Part shown: piece by piece, positions 63,414 to 64,000 of the stretch
Layout of the letters: each line of letters opens with the position of its first letter
Numbering within the stretch: position 1 is the stretch's first letter
From: Cloeon dipterum
Taxonomy: Eukaryota; Arthropoda; Insecta; Ephemeroptera; Baetidae
Length of the DNA stretch: 64,000 nt
Assembly (NCBI RefSeq): GCF_949628265.1
Contig: NC_088788.1
Coordinates: 12,028,001-12,092,000 of the forward strand
Direction: 5' to 3'
Translations under genes and position numbers: made by a program
The notes under the pieces: model-generated
The model's database searches: none
What the model was told of the DNA's origin: nothing
The model's input: only the letters and a program-made list of their open reading frames with translations

Positions 63414-64000
63414 TTTTTCTCAGCGCATCACCATTCGTGCCACACTGATTGCCCGCTCGGCTCGAAACATACGCACGAAGATAACACGTCAGTCGTCAAC
63501 ACGCCATTTTTCAGCGATAACACCCTCAGCTGGCGCCGAAGCAGCGGTTCGAGGCAGGAGCTAGATACGGAGGGTGCTCGAGTGCTCCAAATTTGCACTC
63601 AAGCGCCTTGACTCTTGCAAAGAATTGTTTAAATAAATGACACGTGACGCTGAAGTGCACGAAGGAGTTTGAAGGTCGTTTTGAGAGCGCAGAATTTGTC
63701 CCGTACTTTAGCACGTCTCAAACTCCTATTCGTCTACCCCACTTCATTTGACATAATTTCGAACGGGAGAGGGGATCAGCCTTAAGAGGTTGAAGAATCT
63801 CAGTCAGGTCATTATACTATCAACCTACACCTACATCACAAGAATAATAATTATATTTATCTTGGAAAAATGATTTCTAAATAAAAATTTGTATCCGCGC
63901 ATTAACGAATTAATTAAAAATATTACAAAAAATTAATATATTTTAAAAATGTAATCGCAGGCTATATACATAATGCGTCGTGGTAGCGGAAAAAAATCGA
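63414..64000 (-). promoter_or_regulatory. EDEM3 upstream region
   Basis: The first 200 bases upstream of the start codon are GC- and CpG-rich and probably include the promoter. ACACGTGACG-type sequence at about 63640 contains a CACGTG core. An UPR-type element would be plausible for this gene but is not proven. Beyond about 63830 the sequence is AT-rich with no gene. Confidence 0.4.

Overview
The window is nuclear DNA from an animal, very probably an arthropod (most likely an insect). The genes are split by many short GT-AG introns of about 50-70 bases. The first gene resembles insect Pgant7 most closely, and a third of the window is a tandem array of CYP4 cytochrome P450 genes. I cannot name the species. 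There is no bacterial, plasmid, CRISPR or viral gene content.

Layout from left to right: (1) 13-3165, minus, a GALNT7-type mucin O-glycosyltransferase, cut by the window edge. (2) 3953-4729, plus, oligoribonuclease (REXO2), followed by an 82-base tandem copy of its own 3' end. (3) 4861-6072, minus, proteasome assembly chaperone 1 (PSMG1), tail to tail with REXO2. (4) 6854-16476, plus, a complete p90 ribosomal S6 kinase (RSK, 740 residues, 14 coding exons). (5) 18006-28282, plus, elongin B, a 117-residue protein spread over 10.3 kb because introns 1 and 3 are packed with inverted repeats. These include a 1.04-kb foldback and a 1.69-kb near-perfect palindrome bracketed by two opposed copies of a 0.42-kb palindromic element. 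(6) 28895-30127, minus, a probable Mis18 centromere-licensing protein. (7) 31514-55246, plus, ten CYP4-type P450 loci: seven intact ten-exon genes and three pseudogenes. (8) 56430-63413, minus, EDEM3, the ER mannosidase-like ERAD factor with a PA domain and a KEEL tail.

The single-copy genes are housekeeping genes with unrelated roles: secretory-pathway glycosylation and ERAD at the two ends, and RNA turnover, proteasome assembly, ERK signalling, VHL/SOCS-type ubiquitin ligase and Pol II elongation, and centromere biology between them. Two head-to-head pairs (GALNT7/REXO2 and PSMG1/RSK) share intergenic gaps of under 0.8 kb that probably hold both promoters. The CYP4 array grew by tandem duplication. 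A block of about 6.1 kb holding the end of one P450 and two whole P450s occurs twice. Flanking scars suggest the original unit held four genes and that each copy later lost a different part. One sub-group of the array has alanine where CYP4 enzymes normally carry the glutamate that bonds covalently to haem.

I did not find a clearly new multi-gene system. The most unusual structures are the nested foldbacks transcribed inside elongin B and the rearrangement history and active-site change in the CYP4 array. Exon borders were placed by eye from splice signals and conserved protein sequence. For every complete gene the exon lengths sum to an open frame.
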